64,000 nt of DNA from B30-G6 sp964633115 (GCA_964633115.1 CAZWEO010000002.1:56604-120603), one strand, 5' to 3'; positions 7,446 to 17,088 are shown, counted from the first letter of the stretch. Numbers and translations are program-made. The notes: generated by a model not told the origin, from the letters alone.

Positions 7446-8705
7446 ATGCAGCAAAAAAGCAACTTAATCGAATCCCCCCTATTCTTTGGGCATGCCATCG
7501 TTATTGCGGCCTTAACCATTATGGTAATAGTTTGGGGCACGAATTACAGTTTTGGTGTATTTTTTACACCGCTTCTAAGAGAGTTCGGTTGGACACGGGC
7601 AATTACCACTGGCGCTTTCGGGCTTGCCATGCTTTTGGAAGGCCTCGGCGGGATGTTCATGGGGCGTATGAATGATCGTTTCGGTGCCCGCTGGGTGGTA
7701 ACCATATGTGGGCTTTGTATGGGGGTAGGATTGTTGCTCATGTCACGCATCTCACAGTCGTGGCAACTGTATTTATATTATGGGGTGATGATTGGTATTG
7801 GTCTCAGTGGCTTGTATGTTCCGCTGGTTTCCACGGTGACCCGATGGTTCGAAAAGCAAATGGGTTTAATGGTCGGGATCATTGCGGCTGGTATGGGACT
7901 GGGTACGATGATCATGACACCTATCTCCAATCAACTGATTCAGAGCTTCGGTTGGAGAACCTCCTATATAATTGTGGGTGTCGGCGTAATCATTTGTGTT
8001 GTCAGTCTGGCGCAATTATTGAAAAATCCTGCCCCAGGGGAACTGCCGGCAAGCCACCAGCGAGTAAAATCATCAGAATCCGCACAAGCCCATGGCGCAT
8101 CGGTTGCTATGGGGATTGCCCTAAAGACAGGCCAACTTTGGCTCCTTTGCACCATATGTTTTTTGTGGGGAGGTCTTTCACTTATCATTATCGTTCACAT
8201 CGCGCCGCATGCCATTGATTTGGGATTCTCTTCTAACCAGGCAGCCAGGGTCCTATCGGTATTCGGCGGTGTCGTTTTTGGTGCTAAAATAATGATGGGG
8301 GTTGTTACCGATAGGATCGGCAGTAAACGCGCCTTTCTAATCGGCCTGGCTGCCATGTCCATCGGACTATTCTGGCTCATAGGGGCCAAGGAAATGTGGG
8401 CACTCTATTTGTTTGCGATTATTTATGCATTCGGCTACGCAGGCGGATCAGTGATAATGTCTACCATCGTAGCTGAGATTTTCGGTATGGATGCGCACGG
8501 CAGTATTTTCGGAATCGTAAATTTTTCAGCCTGTTGCGGCGTTGCCATCGGACCCATGATGGTAGGATGGATGTTCGATAAAAGCGGCGATTACCAAATG
8601 GCAATTTGTTTTATGGCCGCTTTCAGCGTTATAGGCCTGCTAATGGCATTCGGTCTTAAAAGTGGTTTCAATACCCCATCTAACATCCAATGGCGGTCCG
8701 GATAA
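7446..8705 (+). CDS. MFS transporter (OFA/monocarboxylate-like)
   Basis: This 419-residue protein has twelve predicted membrane helices in two halves separated by a cytosolic loop (about residues 195-215), the normal topology of the major facilitator superfamily. The loop between helices 2 and 3 carries GRMNDRFGAR, the MFS signature, and the second half has the matching VTDRIGSKRA. The overall pattern resembles the oxalate:formate antiporter/monocarboxylate group, so a small organic acid is a plausible substrate, not proven. No good ribosome binding site is seen before ATG 7446. It converges with the protease gene, the two stop codons being adjacent. Confidence 0.9.
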   Translation: MQQKSNLIESPLFFGHAIVIAALTIMVIVWGTNYSFGVFFTPLLREFGWTRAITTGAFGLAMLLEGLGGMFMGRMNDRFGARWVVTICGLCMGVGLLLMSRISQSWQLYLYYGVMIGIGLSGLYVPLVSTVTRWFEKQMGLMVGIIAAGMGLGTMIMTPISNQLIQSFGWRTSYIIVGVGVIICVVSLAQLLKNPAPGELPASHQRVKSSESAQAHGASVAMGIALKTGQLWLLCTICFLWGGLSLIIIVHIAPHAIDLGFSSNQAARVLSVFGGVVFGAKIMMGVVTDRIGSKRAFLIGLAAMSIGLFWLIGAKEMWALYLFAIIYAFGYAGGSVIMSTIVAEIFGMDAHGSIFGIVNFSACCGVAIGPMMVGWMFDKSGDYQMAICFMAAFSVIGLLMAFGLKSGFNTPSNIQWRSG

Positions 8706-9419
8706 TTATCCGCCTTTAACTTTGATGCCCATATCATCGATAAACGTTACAATATCATTAACCGTGTGCATCAGGCCCAAGGCCATGGATCTGGGGTGCT
8801 TCTTGGTTACGGCTTTGCCTTTGATCTCAACCAGGGTATTGGATAAAACCTCGATCTTGGACTCTCGGTTGCCGTAAAGCATGCCGACCAGGGAATTTCT
8901 GTTTTCGAAAAACACCGGAGCGCCGCTGAAACCATTCAATGTGGGAAAGCTTAGTTCGCATACGGTGCGGCATCTTAGGGAGGTATCGGGCTTGGTGCCA
9001 ATAAAAGATATGTAGCCTTTAAAATATTTATCTTCCAGACGTAAATCCGACCCGACCCTACCGGCATTGATATAGCCAAAAGAGGATATATTGGTGCCCA
9101 GCTCAATCGGATGCATCTCAGTTTTGACCAACTTCAGATACTTATTCTGCTTTACACCGGTGCGCGCGATGGCAAAATCCATTTCAGGATGAATTTGAAG
9201 CATTTCCAATTTTAGGAATCGTTGCAAATTTAAATCGTAGGCCATCAGGCTTTCATCGTATGCCGGTGCTGAGGCGATGTGTCCACAGGTCGCAATCACA
9301 CCATTTGCGCCGATATAAAAAGCTGTGCCCACAAACCGATTTAACTGGGCAAACGGATTCTCAGAATTCTTTTTTCCGATCACCAAAGGTAGAATGTAGT
9401 CGGAGGCTTTAATTAGCAT
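8706..9419 (-). CDS. Trypsin-like serine protease, cytosolic
   Basis: This 237-residue protein looks like a chymotrypsin-fold (S1/DegP-like) protease domain. The triad can be placed at His47 (ATCGHIA), Asp81 (MDFAIAR) and Ser165 (NGFSGAPV). There is no signal peptide, membrane anchor or PDZ domain, so it would act in the cytosol unless exported by another route. A GGGGAG ribosome binding site precedes ATG 9419. Stand-alone cytosolic proteases of this kind are often found in accessory or defence-related loci; here no obvious partner is adjacent, so the role is unknown. Confidence 0.75.
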   Translation of the reverse strand: MLIKASDYILPLVIGKKNSENPFAQLNRFVGTAFYIGANGVIATCGHIASAPAYDESLMAYDLNLQRFLKLEMLQIHPEMDFAIARTGVKQNKYLKLVKTEMHPIELGTNISSFGYINAGRVGSDLRLEDKYFKGYISFIGTKPDTSLRCRTVCELSFPTLNGFSGAPVFFENRNSLVGMLYGNRESKIEVLSNTLVEIKGKAVTKKHPRSMALGLMHTVNDIVTFIDDMGIKVKGG

Positions 9420-9813
9420 ATTACACTCCCCGTAGAATCGAATGCGATTTTACGGTATGCGTTATTATAGCTTTGTAATAATCAGTCTTAATGAAATGTG
9501 TATTTTAAAATACCTGGCTCTTGGGGTAAGGTCAATGACGAATAATACGGCTTATAAATTAGCCTTCGAACATTGCTCAATATCACCCAGCCTTAAATGC
9601 TTCAAAGAAATCGGAATATCAAGGATCATTTGCTTAGCAATATATACATATGAATAAATTTCATGTATACTGCCTGTTGTGATCGTAGGCATAAAAAAAC
9701 ACGATTCGCATCAAATTCTAGATAATTATCAGTTTCAAATTTACAAATATATCTATTGGTTAAAATAGAATACTTAATTATTTGCTTACATATAATTCTT
9801 AACTATTATTCTG
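9420..9813. other. AT-rich intergenic region, no gene seen
   Basis: About 390 bases between the protease gene and the small membrane protein contain only short unconvincing reading frames and no recognised RNA. It must hold the promoter of the protease gene near its left end. Confidence 0.5.
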
Positions 9814-10092
9814 ATGAAAACAGCCCTTATATTTATCAGTGGCACTGGCATTCTGGTTCTCTTTGTTGCTGCCATTGTCATGTCATTAAATAAAAATGTC
9901 TCGGGATTTATCCGATATTTTCTGGCCTACGTGTGTTTTATCGCAGCCATTGGTATACTCTTTTACCTATTTGGTGGTGCTTATATATGGATCGGTTTGC
10001 TTGCTGCAGGCGGCTGGATATTTCTGATCGTAAAAGGTTCTGGCTATCGCCATATAGAAACTGAAGAACCCGAGGAAAATCACCCTGCCTAA
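9814..10092 (+). CDS. Small integral membrane protein, function unknown
   Basis: A 92-residue reading frame encodes three closely spaced hydrophobic helices (about residues 4-24, 32-52 and 55-73) followed by a short acidic tail (ETEEPEENHPA). The hydrophobicity pattern is that of a real membrane protein rather than random DNA, although no clear ribosome binding site precedes the ATG. It stands alone between the protease gene and a repeat element. I do not recognise a family. Confidence 0.5.
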   Translation: MKTALIFISGTGILVLFVAAIVMSLNKNVSGFIRYFLAYVCFIAAIGILFYLFGGAYIWIGLLAAGGWIFLIVKGSGYRHIETEEPEENHPA

Positions 10093-10203
10093 ATTGAATT
10101 TTCCTTCCAAAAATCAAATCAAATTTTACCAAAATAGTGCTTGACTTTGGCCAGCTTGTTAATTAAAAGATTAGCTGTATATACAGCTATAACTCTATAC
10201 TTA

Positions 10204-10246
10204 AATTTGAATTCCCAGCGGCATGCATCGTGGGATGAATTCAAAT
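10204..10246. repeat. Inverted repeat AATTTGAATTC / GAATTCAAATT
   Basis: Two 11-base arms form a hairpin whose inner part (CCCA...TGGG) can pair further around GCATGC. It lies 110 bases after the small membrane protein gene and may end its transcript, although no T-run follows. Confidence 0.4.
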
Positions 10247-10311
10247 TATAGATTTAGATCCACTTTTATGAAAAAGAGCGTAACCGGAATTCCAAAGATT
10301 TCGGAAAAGTT

Positions 10312-10461
10312 TCGAAATACCCTGCTGCAACTCGACTTGAGGCCTTCGAGTGAGCTTTAACCAAACTCCTCGCCGAAAGAATTGCTGTAGGGATAAGATT
10401 TTGGTCTTTAGCATAGGAGCGACGTAGTCGCGTTTCATAAAATCGTGGAACACGATTTTAT
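10312..10461 (-). repeat. Dispersed 150-bp element, copy A, ending in a GNA-triloop hairpin
   Basis: Read on the minus strand this copy starts with the hairpin at 10461-10437 (ATAAAATCGTG stem, 3-base loop GAA on the + strand), then a second hairpin GCGAC-GTA-GTCGC (10420-10432), a middle section, and ends in a TTGCAGCAGGGTAT word at about 10325-10312. The middle and end match copy F at 48979-49131 along most of their length and copy C at 28850-29028 in part. ATCCCTACAGCAA and TTGCAGCAGGGTAT inside it can also pair. It lies upstream of the transketolase gene. No protein is encoded. Confidence 0.65.
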
Positions 10462-10512
10462 TTGAAAGCCCCACAATATCCAATTTCCCGAATCAAAAAA
10501 AGGAGGACGTCC

Positions 10513-12399
10513 ATGCAGTTTCCGCTAGATCTGGATAGTTATATCCCGGTAACCTTTGATCTTTCCCATTCTGAAATCAGCCAGGATCAATTGGAACGGT
10601 TGACTTTAAATATTCAATTGATTCGGGATAGTATTGTATTTTTTACGGCCTATGCCAACACCAAAGGCCTGGGCGGACATACCGGTGGAGCCTTTGATAT
10701 CGTTCCGGAGCTACTGGTCATTGATGGCTTCATGAAAAATAGTGATGGCATTTATCCGGTTTATTTCGATGAAGCCGGGCACCGGGTAGCTGCCCAGTAC
10801 CAGATGGCAGCCTTGAATGGCCATATGCCCATCGAATCCCTCTTCCACTATCGTGAGTTCAAGAGCGGCCTTTATGGACATCCGGAAAGAGACGATGCCA
10901 AAGGCATATTTTTTAGCTCGGGCAGATTGGGCCATCTGTGGAGCTACGTCAACGGCATCGCCGCTGCCAATCCCGAAAAAACCGTTATCCTTTTTGGCAG
11001 CGACGGATCCCAGCAAGAAGGCGGCGATGCTGAAGCTGCTCGATATGCCATCGCCCAAAATTTGAATGTCAAATTACTGATCGATGACAATGATGTCACC
11101 ATTGCCGGACACCCCAGCGAGTACCTAAAAGGCTTCAGCGTGGCCGACACACTAAAAGGCCATGGTATGCCAGTGGACACTTGTGACGGTGAAGATTTGC
11201 CGGCACTATATCGCAGCATTCAAAAACTGCTGACCGCAAATGGCCCCACGGCACTGATTAACTATCGTAAGATGGGCGTTGGTATTAAAGGTATTGAAGG
11301 CACACCCAAGGGGCATGATGTTATTCCGGTGAATCTGGCCATCGATTACCTCAAGGAGAAAGGCCGTGATGCAGCCGCCGACCTCCTTGAAAATGCGCCT
11401 GAAAAAGGACCTGGCAGAACCTATTTGGGTTCCAGTTCGGAAAAGGCCAAAAACCGGGACAATTTTGGCAAGATTGTCTGTGACTTGCTTCAAGACATGC
11501 CCGACCGCCAATCCAAAGTTCTGGTGGTGGATTCCGACCTGGAGGGATCCTGTGGTTTGCATCATATTCGCAAAACTTTTCCAGAAGTCTATGTGCATGG
11601 CGGCATTATGGAACGTAATAATTTCTCTGTGGCTGCTGGCTTTGGCGCAGAGGCTGGCAAACAAGGCATTTTCGGAACATTTTCTGCATTTTTGGAGATG
11701 GTGGTCTCCGAGATATCCATGGCGCGTCTCAATCGCAGTAATCTACTGGCCCATTTTTCCCACGCCGGTGTCGATGATATGGCCGACAATACCTGCCATT
11801 TTGGTATCAACAACTTTTTTGCCGACAATGGTTTGGGCGAGGAAGACAACACGCGCCTTTATTTTCCAGCAGATTCCCATCAATTGAAGGCAGTTTTAGT
11901 GCGGATATTCAATGATCCGGGTCTGCGTTTCATATTTTCAACCCGATCGGCCACTCCGTTTATATTTGATACTGAAGGCCAGCCGCTTTACGAAAATAAT
12001 TACGAATTTATACCCGGAAAAGACGAGGTCATTCGCGAAGGCCAGCAAGGCTATGTCGTCTCTTACGGGGAAATGCTGTATCGTTGCTTAGACGTGGTGG
12101 ATCGCTTGCGTTCAGAGGGCCTCGATATCGGTCTGATCAATAAGCCCACTTTAAATGTTGTGGATGAAGACATACTCGCGAAAGTGGGCCAAAGCGGATT
12201 TGTTCTGTTGGTGGAAACCCAAAATATTAAATCAGGTTTGGGTGTCCGCTACGGCACTCGGCTTTTGAGCCGCGGTTATACGACAAAATACGCGCACATG
12301 GGCGTAAGTCGCGAGGGCCGCGGTGGTCTATCCGAACAGATACAGTTTCAAGGACTTGACCCAGATGATATCGAAAAGAAAATCCGGACATTGGCATAG
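10513..12399 (+). CDS. Transketolase family protein
   Basis: This 628-residue protein is a thiamine-diphosphate enzyme of the transketolase family, transferring two-carbon ketol units between sugar phosphates. The TPP-binding region GSDGSQQEGGDAEAA to LLIDDNDVT is at about residues 165-200, the catalytic Glu lies in GIMERNNFSVAAGFG near residue 365, and a transketolase C-terminal domain closes the protein. The true start is ATG 10513 with AAAGGAGGACG before it; a frame extension to 10462 encodes repeat DNA. It is followed by a GntR repressor and a transaldolase, so it probably belongs to a regulated non-oxidative pentose-phosphate module. Substrate could be another sugar, including a sulfonated one; that is speculation. 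Confidence 0.88.
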   Translation: MQFPLDLDSYIPVTFDLSHSEISQDQLERLTLNIQLIRDSIVFFTAYANTKGLGGHTGGAFDIVPELLVIDGFMKNSDGIYPVYFDEAGHRVAAQYQMAALNGHMPIESLFHYREFKSGLYGHPERDDAKGIFFSSGRLGHLWSYVNGIAAANPEKTVILFGSDGSQQEGGDAEAARYAIAQNLNVKLLIDDNDVTIAGHPSEYLKGFSVADTLKGHGMPVDTCDGEDLPALYRSIQKLLTANGPTALINYRKMGVGIKGIEGTPKGHDVIPVNLAIDYLKEKGRDAAADLLENAPEKGPGRTYLGSSSEKAKNRDNFGKIVCDLLQDMPDRQSKVLVVDSDLEGSCGLHHIRKTFPEVYVHGGIMERNNFSVAAGFGAEAGKQGIFGTFSAFLEMVVSEISMARLNRSNLLAHFSHAGVDDMADNTCHFGINNFFADNGLGEEDNTRLYFPADSHQLKAVLVRIFNDPGLRFIFSTRSATPFIFDTEGQPLYENNYEFIPGKDEVIREGQQGYVVSYGEMLYRCLDVVDRLRSEGLDIGLINKPTLNVVDEDILAKVGQSGFVLLVETQNIKSGLGVRYGTRLLSRGYTTKYAHMGVSREGRGGLSEQIQFQGLDPDDIEKKIRTLA

Positions 12400-12473
12400 T
12401 CGCGGTATACAGCCAAATGGATCAATTAAATCCTAAATCGAGCGCTTCAGATTACAGGTAAGATGGAAACAAC

Positions 12474-13229
12474 ATGCAGATAGTAGATCCCAACAACCCT
12501 ATTCCTAAATATTTACAGATCAGTGCTTGGCTCAAAGAAGCCATTCAGATCGGTCGCTACCCTTTGGGGGAAAAAATCCCCTCAGAGGTAGAACTTTCGC
12601 GCATGTGTCAGGTCAACCGCAACACCCTCCGACAAGCCATCGCCGAACTGACCAAGAACGGTCTTTTGACCAAAAAGAAAGGCAAAGGAACATTTGTCAA
12701 TGCTTCAGAACCCAGCGCCCTTAGGCACCAGCTGAACCGTATCTCCAGTTTTGGACAGGAACTCTCCAAGGCCGGTGTTCAGGTAAACACGCAATTAATA
12801 TCACGGGGACTGGAAAATCCGACCGAACTGATTGCACAGGCCTTGGCATTGGGAACCGACAGCCAGGTCATCGCCATTCGACGCTTGCGCACCGGTGACG
12901 ACGTACCCCTGATCTACGAGGAAACCTATCTGCCGGTAGATCTGTTTGACGGCATTTTGGAAATGGATTTGACTGGATCCCTGTATGCCATCTTCACCCA
13001 TAATTTTAATACGGTTCTAGCCCGCTGCGAACAGACGATTACGGCCGTGAGTCTTAATGGTGACATTGCCCGATCTCTTCATCTAAACAAGGGTGCCGCT
13101 GCCCTGTACATGGAAAGTGTGACTTATAACGATAAAAATATGCCGGTAGAATTCCTATGCGGTTATTTCCGGGGCGATAAATATGCCTTTGCGGTGGAAT
13201 TGGGACAATATCATCTAACCGAACAATAA
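12474..13229 (+). CDS. GntR-family regulator (HutC/UTRA type)
   Basis: This 251-residue protein has an N-terminal GntR winged helix (about residues 10-75, with GEKIPSEVELSRMCQVNRNTLRQAI) and a C-terminal UTRA ligand-binding domain (about 95-245, with IRRLRTGDDVPLIYEETYLP). HutC-type regulators usually bind a sugar phosphate or amino-acid-derived ligand. Its place between a transketolase and a transaldolase gene suggests that it controls this sugar-phosphate module and possibly the downstream alanine genes. It is unrelated in its effector domain to the GntR at 47010. Confidence 0.92.
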   Translation: MQIVDPNNPIPKYLQISAWLKEAIQIGRYPLGEKIPSEVELSRMCQVNRNTLRQAIAELTKNGLLTKKKGKGTFVNASEPSALRHQLNRISSFGQELSKAGVQVNTQLISRGLENPTELIAQALALGTDSQVIAIRRLRTGDDVPLIYEETYLPVDLFDGILEMDLTGSLYAIFTHNFNTVLARCEQTITAVSLNGDIARSLHLNKGAAALYMESVTYNDKNMPVEFLCGYFRGDKYAFAVELGQYHLTEQ

Positions 13230-13347
13230 AGTTGCATAAACAACATGGCAAATTATTGATAATGATTAGGAGAATTCAAATTTGCACTGTGATAATCTAT
13301 TAATATTACAGAAGTTAAACCATTTTTAACAAATCAAGGAGGCTACA

Positions 13348-14547
13348 ATGCAAGAAAGAAATCTGTTTGAAAAGCTCGTGGACGTAAGCCCTGGCATGGA
13401 AATATGGTGGGATTCTTCACCAATTATTTTCGACAATTGGTGCAAGAAGATGCTTGCTAAAGCTGAGGATTCTGACAAGGCTGTTCTGCAAGCCCAATTT
13501 GACCGTATGTTCGATGCGTCCAGCCCAGAAGCACAGCTGTTTCGGGGTGTCACTACCAATCCCCCCTTGTCCTTGCAGGCCATTCAGGACAACATCCCCA
13601 TGTGGGAAAAGAAGGCCGCCGAAGTTATCGCTGAAAACCCCGGCATTGATACGGAGTCACTATTTTGGAATCTCTATCTACAAGTCGTGAAACTCGGTTC
13701 AGACGCGTATTTACCCCTATTTGAAAAGTCAGGATACAAAGAAGGATTCCTATCCGGGCAGACCGATCCGCGCAGCGCTTTTGATAAAGATGCCATGATC
13801 AAACAAGCCTTGGAAATTGCGACCATCAATCCAAATGTTATGATCAAGGTGCCGGGTTCCAAGGAAGGATATGAAGTAATTGAATTTTTAACCGCCAAGG
13901 GTATTTCCACCAACAATACCCTCACCTTTGTTTTGCCGCAGCTGGTGGATTGTGCTGAATCGGTCAAACGGGGACTTGAAACCGCTAAAAAGAACAATGT
14001 AGACCTCAGCAAATGGCGTTCCGTAATCACTCATATGGAATCACGATACGGCGATCTGGGGGGATTGCGAGATTTTGCGACCGAAAAGGATATTGAGTTA
14101 AGTGATATGGAAGTACGCCATGCAGAATTGGCCATCTTCAGAAAAGCCTATAAGTACCTGATCGATAACGATTGCCACAGCAAGATGCTTTCCTGCTCCT
14201 TGCGGGTGGGACCGGACGTGGATGGGGTCACCCGCATCCCCCATTTAGAGGAAAAAACCGGCGCGGCTGTCGTCGTCACCTGCCCACCGAGCTTTATCGA
14301 CCAAATCATCAATTTTAAGGACCAAGATAAAATCGTTTTTGAAAAGGATCGTATCCTGGAAGACATTCCCAAAGACGTCATGGATAAACTTATGCAAATT
14401 CCGTATTTTGAAAAAGCTTACGCCGTGGACGGCTATACGCGTGATGAATATAACACCCATCCCGCGCTGCAACGAACCGCTGCACAGTTTTCCAAAGCTA
14501 CAGAGGAAATGGTCGCTTTTGCCGACCTGTGTCTGAAAAATGCATAA
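13348..14547 (+). CDS. Transaldolase family protein
   Basis: This 399-residue protein is a transaldolase-type class I aldolase. It contains RGVTTNPPLSLQAI near residue 70, the TTNP signature, and INPNVMIKVPGSKEG with the Schiff-base Lys167. It is longer than the classic TalB (about 317) and the short FSA-like form (about 215), because of an N-terminal extension (WWDSSPIIFDNW) and a larger C-terminus. It would transfer dihydroxyacetone units in the non-oxidative pentose-phosphate pathway together with the upstream transketolase. A strong AAGGAGG precedes ATG 13348. Confidence 0.88.
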   Translation: MQERNLFEKLVDVSPGMEIWWDSSPIIFDNWCKKMLAKAEDSDKAVLQAQFDRMFDASSPEAQLFRGVTTNPPLSLQAIQDNIPMWEKKAAEVIAENPGIDTESLFWNLYLQVVKLGSDAYLPLFEKSGYKEGFLSGQTDPRSAFDKDAMIKQALEIATINPNVMIKVPGSKEGYEVIEFLTAKGISTNNTLTFVLPQLVDCAESVKRGLETAKKNNVDLSKWRSVITHMESRYGDLGGLRDFATEKDIELSDMEVRHAELAIFRKAYKYLIDNDCHSKMLSCSLRVGPDVDGVTRIPHLEEKTGAAVVVTCPPSFIDQIINFKDQDKIVFEKDRILEDIPKDVMDKLMQIPYFEKAYAVDGYTRDEYNTHPALQRTAAQFSKATEEMVAFADLCLKNA

Positions 14548-14560
14548 CGACTCAAAAGAT

Positions 14561-14583
14561 CCCCACCGACCAGTTCGGCGGGG
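14561..14583 (+). terminator. GC-rich hairpin between transaldolase and alanine dehydrogenase
   Basis: CCCCACCGA and TCGGCGGGG form a 9-bp stem with one mismatch and a 5-base loop. Only a weak T-rich tail follows, so it may be an attenuator or an RNA-stabilising structure rather than a full terminator. Confidence 0.4.
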
Positions 14584-14616
14584 GTTAACTGTCACACGCA
14601 CTCAAAGGAGGATTTC

Positions 14617-15729
14617 ATGAAAGTTGGCGTACTCAAGGAAATTAAGGTAAAAGAAAATCGTGTGGCCATGACACCAGCCGGCGCTGAACTGATGGCGGCC
14701 AATGGGCACACCGTGATGATTGAAACCACAGCCGGAGAGGGCTCGGGATTTTCAGATGAAGAATACGTAAAAGTTGGCGCTCAAATTGAGCCCAGCGCAC
14801 AGGCCATATACGAGAAGAGCGAAATGGTCATGAAGGTCAAAGAACCGCTTCCGGTGGAATATCCCCTGATCCGCAAAGGTCAGGTCTTATTTACCTATTT
14901 TCATTTTGCAGCCTCCGAAGAACTGACCCGCGCCATGATCGATAGTGGGTCGGTTTCGGTTGCCTATGAGACCGTGGAAAAAACCAATGGTTCACTGCCC
15001 CTGCTGACGCCTATGAGTGAAGTGGCCGGCCGTATGGCCATTCATGAAGGCGCCAAATATCTGGAAAAAACCTACAACGGCAAGGGCATACTCTTGGGTG
15101 GTGTGCCCGGTGTTGAACCCGGCACCGTCATCGTTATCGGCGGCGGCATCGTGGGAACCAACTCGGCCAAGATGGCTTGCGGCATGGGTGCCAAGGTGTA
15201 TTTGCTGGATACCAACCTGGAGCGGCTGCGCTATCTTTCCGACGTGATGCCTAAAAATTGTTTTCCCCTCATGTCCAACCCGTCCACCCTCCGGAACCTA
15301 CTGGCCGAAGCAGACCTGGTGGTAGGTGCCGTTCTGATTCCGGGTGCCGTGGCACCCAAATTGATCACGCGAGAAATGCTGTCAATCATGAAAAAAGGTT
15401 CTGTGATTGTAGATGTCGCCATCGATCAGGGAGGTTGTTTTGAAACCTCCAAACCCACCACCCACGATGATCCCATCTATGAAGTCGACGGCATCATCCA
15501 TTACTGCGTTGCCAATATGCCCGGTGCTGTTTCGATGACATCCACGGTTGCACTCACCAACGCGACCCTGCCATATGCCATCCAACTAGCCAACAAGGGC
15601 TATAAAACTGCGTCTTTGGAAAATCCGGAAATAGCTAAGGGCCTCAACGTCATCGATGGCAAGGTTACCTGCCAGGCAGTTGCCGAAGCATTTGACTTGC
15701 CTTACAAACCATTAGAATCGGTGCTGTAA
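14617..15729 (+). CDS. ald: Alanine dehydrogenase
   Basis: This 370-residue protein is an NAD-dependent alanine dehydrogenase, interconverting L-alanine and pyruvate plus ammonium. The N-terminal signature GVLKEIKVKENRVAMTPAG is complete, the substrate-binding Arg15 and Lys74 region (VMKVKEPLP) are visible, and the NAD-binding loop VIGGGIVGTNSAKMACGMGAKV lies near residue 170, with GGGIVG as its core. GAGG precedes the ATG. It is followed by an aminotransferase and alanine racemase, so alanine could be a shared intermediate: Ald can recycle pyruvate accepted by the aminotransferase, or feed L-alanine to the racemase. Confidence 0.97.
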   Translation: MKVGVLKEIKVKENRVAMTPAGAELMAANGHTVMIETTAGEGSGFSDEEYVKVGAQIEPSAQAIYEKSEMVMKVKEPLPVEYPLIRKGQVLFTYFHFAASEELTRAMIDSGSVSVAYETVEKTNGSLPLLTPMSEVAGRMAIHEGAKYLEKTYNGKGILLGGVPGVEPGTVIVIGGGIVGTNSAKMACGMGAKVYLLDTNLERLRYLSDVMPKNCFPLMSNPSTLRNLLAEADLVVGAVLIPGAVAPKLITREMLSIMKKGSVIVDVAIDQGGCFETSKPTTHDDPIYEVDGIIHYCVANMPGAVSMTSTVALTNATLPYAIQLANKGYKTASLENPEIAKGLNVIDGKVTCQAVAEAFDLPYKPLESVL

Positions 15730-15780
15730 ACATTAACTTGAACCCAAAGATCCTATGCAAACTTAGGAAAGGAAAACCAA

Positions 15781-16869
15781 ATGAAAAAAGAACTGAAAGA
15801 CTGGATCGTTCCATGGTTGTACACGTCACGGGAGTACAACGTCGGCATCCTGGATAAAGCCTGGGCCAATCCGGACCATGCCCGTCTGATGCTCAATGAA
15901 AATCCGATTCAACCTTCGGAAAAAGTTGTGGAAGCAGTTGCGGACGCCATTCGCAATGGCAACCGTTATCCGGATAGCTTCCTGCGCCTGAGAACCAAAA
16001 TTGCGGATATGTACGGCGTCGGCCCGGATAATGTGGCCCTCTGCAACGGCTCTTCCGAAACCATTGATGCTATGATGCGCGTTTTCCTGCAGCCCGGTGA
16101 CGAGTTTATGTTGTCTACACCGACCTTTGAGCTCTTCCCGCCGCGGGCCGAACTCTGTAATGCCAAGGTGGTTCAAATCCCGGTACGCGAGGAAGACTTG
16201 CAATATGATGTGGATGCCATGCTGGCAGCCATTAACGAAAGAACCAAACTGATTCTTATTATCAACCCCAACAATCCAACCGGTGTTTTTATTGATGATG
16301 CCGATCTGGAACGTTTTTGCGAGACAGGTGTGCCCTTGTGTGTGGACGAGGCTTATCTGGATTACAACCCCGATCATCCTTCCAAGGTCGATCTCATCAA
16401 AAAGTATCCGCAGGTATTTCTGTCGGTGACCTTCTCCAAAGCCTATGGATTTGCCGGCGTTCGCTTCGGCTTTGTGCTTGGTACTGAGGAAATGGTTGCG
16501 GCCTTTAACCGCATGTTCCTGCCCTGGAACGTCAGCCTGATGTCGGCCGCCGCTGCTGAAGCCATCATCGACAATCCCGATGAGGTCAAGGACAAGGTAG
16601 CCCATAACAACAAATGGATGGATATATTTACCGAAGAGCTCAAGAATCTCGGTCTCAAGCCCTACCCGGCCAACGGCAACTACATGCTGATCGATGGCAC
16701 CATGACCGGTAAAAGCACCGAAGAAATTCTGAAGGCCGCACTGGACCAGAAGATTTATCTTAAGAAAATCGGTGAAATTCATGGTAAAACCGGCTATTTT
16801 AGGGTAACACCGGGAACAGATGAAGAAAACGAGCGTTTTGTTACCTTTATTAAGGAGTATTTCGGCTAA
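15781..16869 (+). CDS. HisC-like class I/II aminotransferase
   Basis: This 362-residue PLP enzyme resembles histidinol-phosphate aminotransferases. Asp189 (CVDEAY) and the PLP lysine Lys220 (FSKAYGFAGVRFG) are present, with NPNNPTG at about 163. It is not near any other histidine gene. In this setting, between alanine dehydrogenase and alanine racemase, a role in amino-acid interconversion using pyruvate/alanine is more likely than histidine synthesis; HisC homologues are known to act on aromatic amino acids too. AGGAAAGG precedes the ATG. Confidence 0.85.
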   Translation: MKKELKDWIVPWLYTSREYNVGILDKAWANPDHARLMLNENPIQPSEKVVEAVADAIRNGNRYPDSFLRLRTKIADMYGVGPDNVALCNGSSETIDAMMRVFLQPGDEFMLSTPTFELFPPRAELCNAKVVQIPVREEDLQYDVDAMLAAINERTKLILIINPNNPTGVFIDDADLERFCETGVPLCVDEAYLDYNPDHPSKVDLIKKYPQVFLSVTFSKAYGFAGVRFGFVLGTEEMVAAFNRMFLPWNVSLMSAAAAEAIIDNPDEVKDKVAHNNKWMDIFTEELKNLGLKPYPANGNYMLIDGTMTGKSTEEILKAALDQKIYLKKIGEIHGKTGYFRVTPGTDEENERFVTFIKEYFG

Positions 16870-16935
16870 TAGCTGTATTTGCATAACATTTGACAAGAGC
16901 TTCCAATTATGGAAATCGGATCAAATGGACTCCAG

Positions 16936-16975
16936 ACATTCCATGGGACAATTGTAACCTGCTCCCATGGAATGT
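16936..16975. terminator. Perfect 13-bp inverted repeat after the aminotransferase gene
   Basis: ACATTCCATGGGA (16936-16948) and TCCCATGGAATGT (16963-16975) pair perfectly around a 14-base loop. A short T-rich stretch (TTTGCGTTTT) follows, so it may act as a terminator for the upstream operon; an operator role is the alternative. The next gene starts about 110 bases later. Confidence 0.55.
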
Positions 16976-17088
16976 TTGCGTTTTGGGAGAGGGTGACATG
17001 GCAGGGGCCAATTGAGTGGCAGGTCGTAGCCAAAAATGTATTCATAAGTCCGTAGCATTAAAATAGCATGGCCAGGAAAAGGTGCAAT

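Noticed and set aside
9442..9657. 71-residue frame on the + strand after the protease gene
   Set aside because: No ribosome binding site, no family resemblance and low-quality composition in an AT-rich spacer.
10241..10483. 80-residue frame on the minus strand
   Set aside because: It is encoded by the dispersed repeat element and has no protein-like features.
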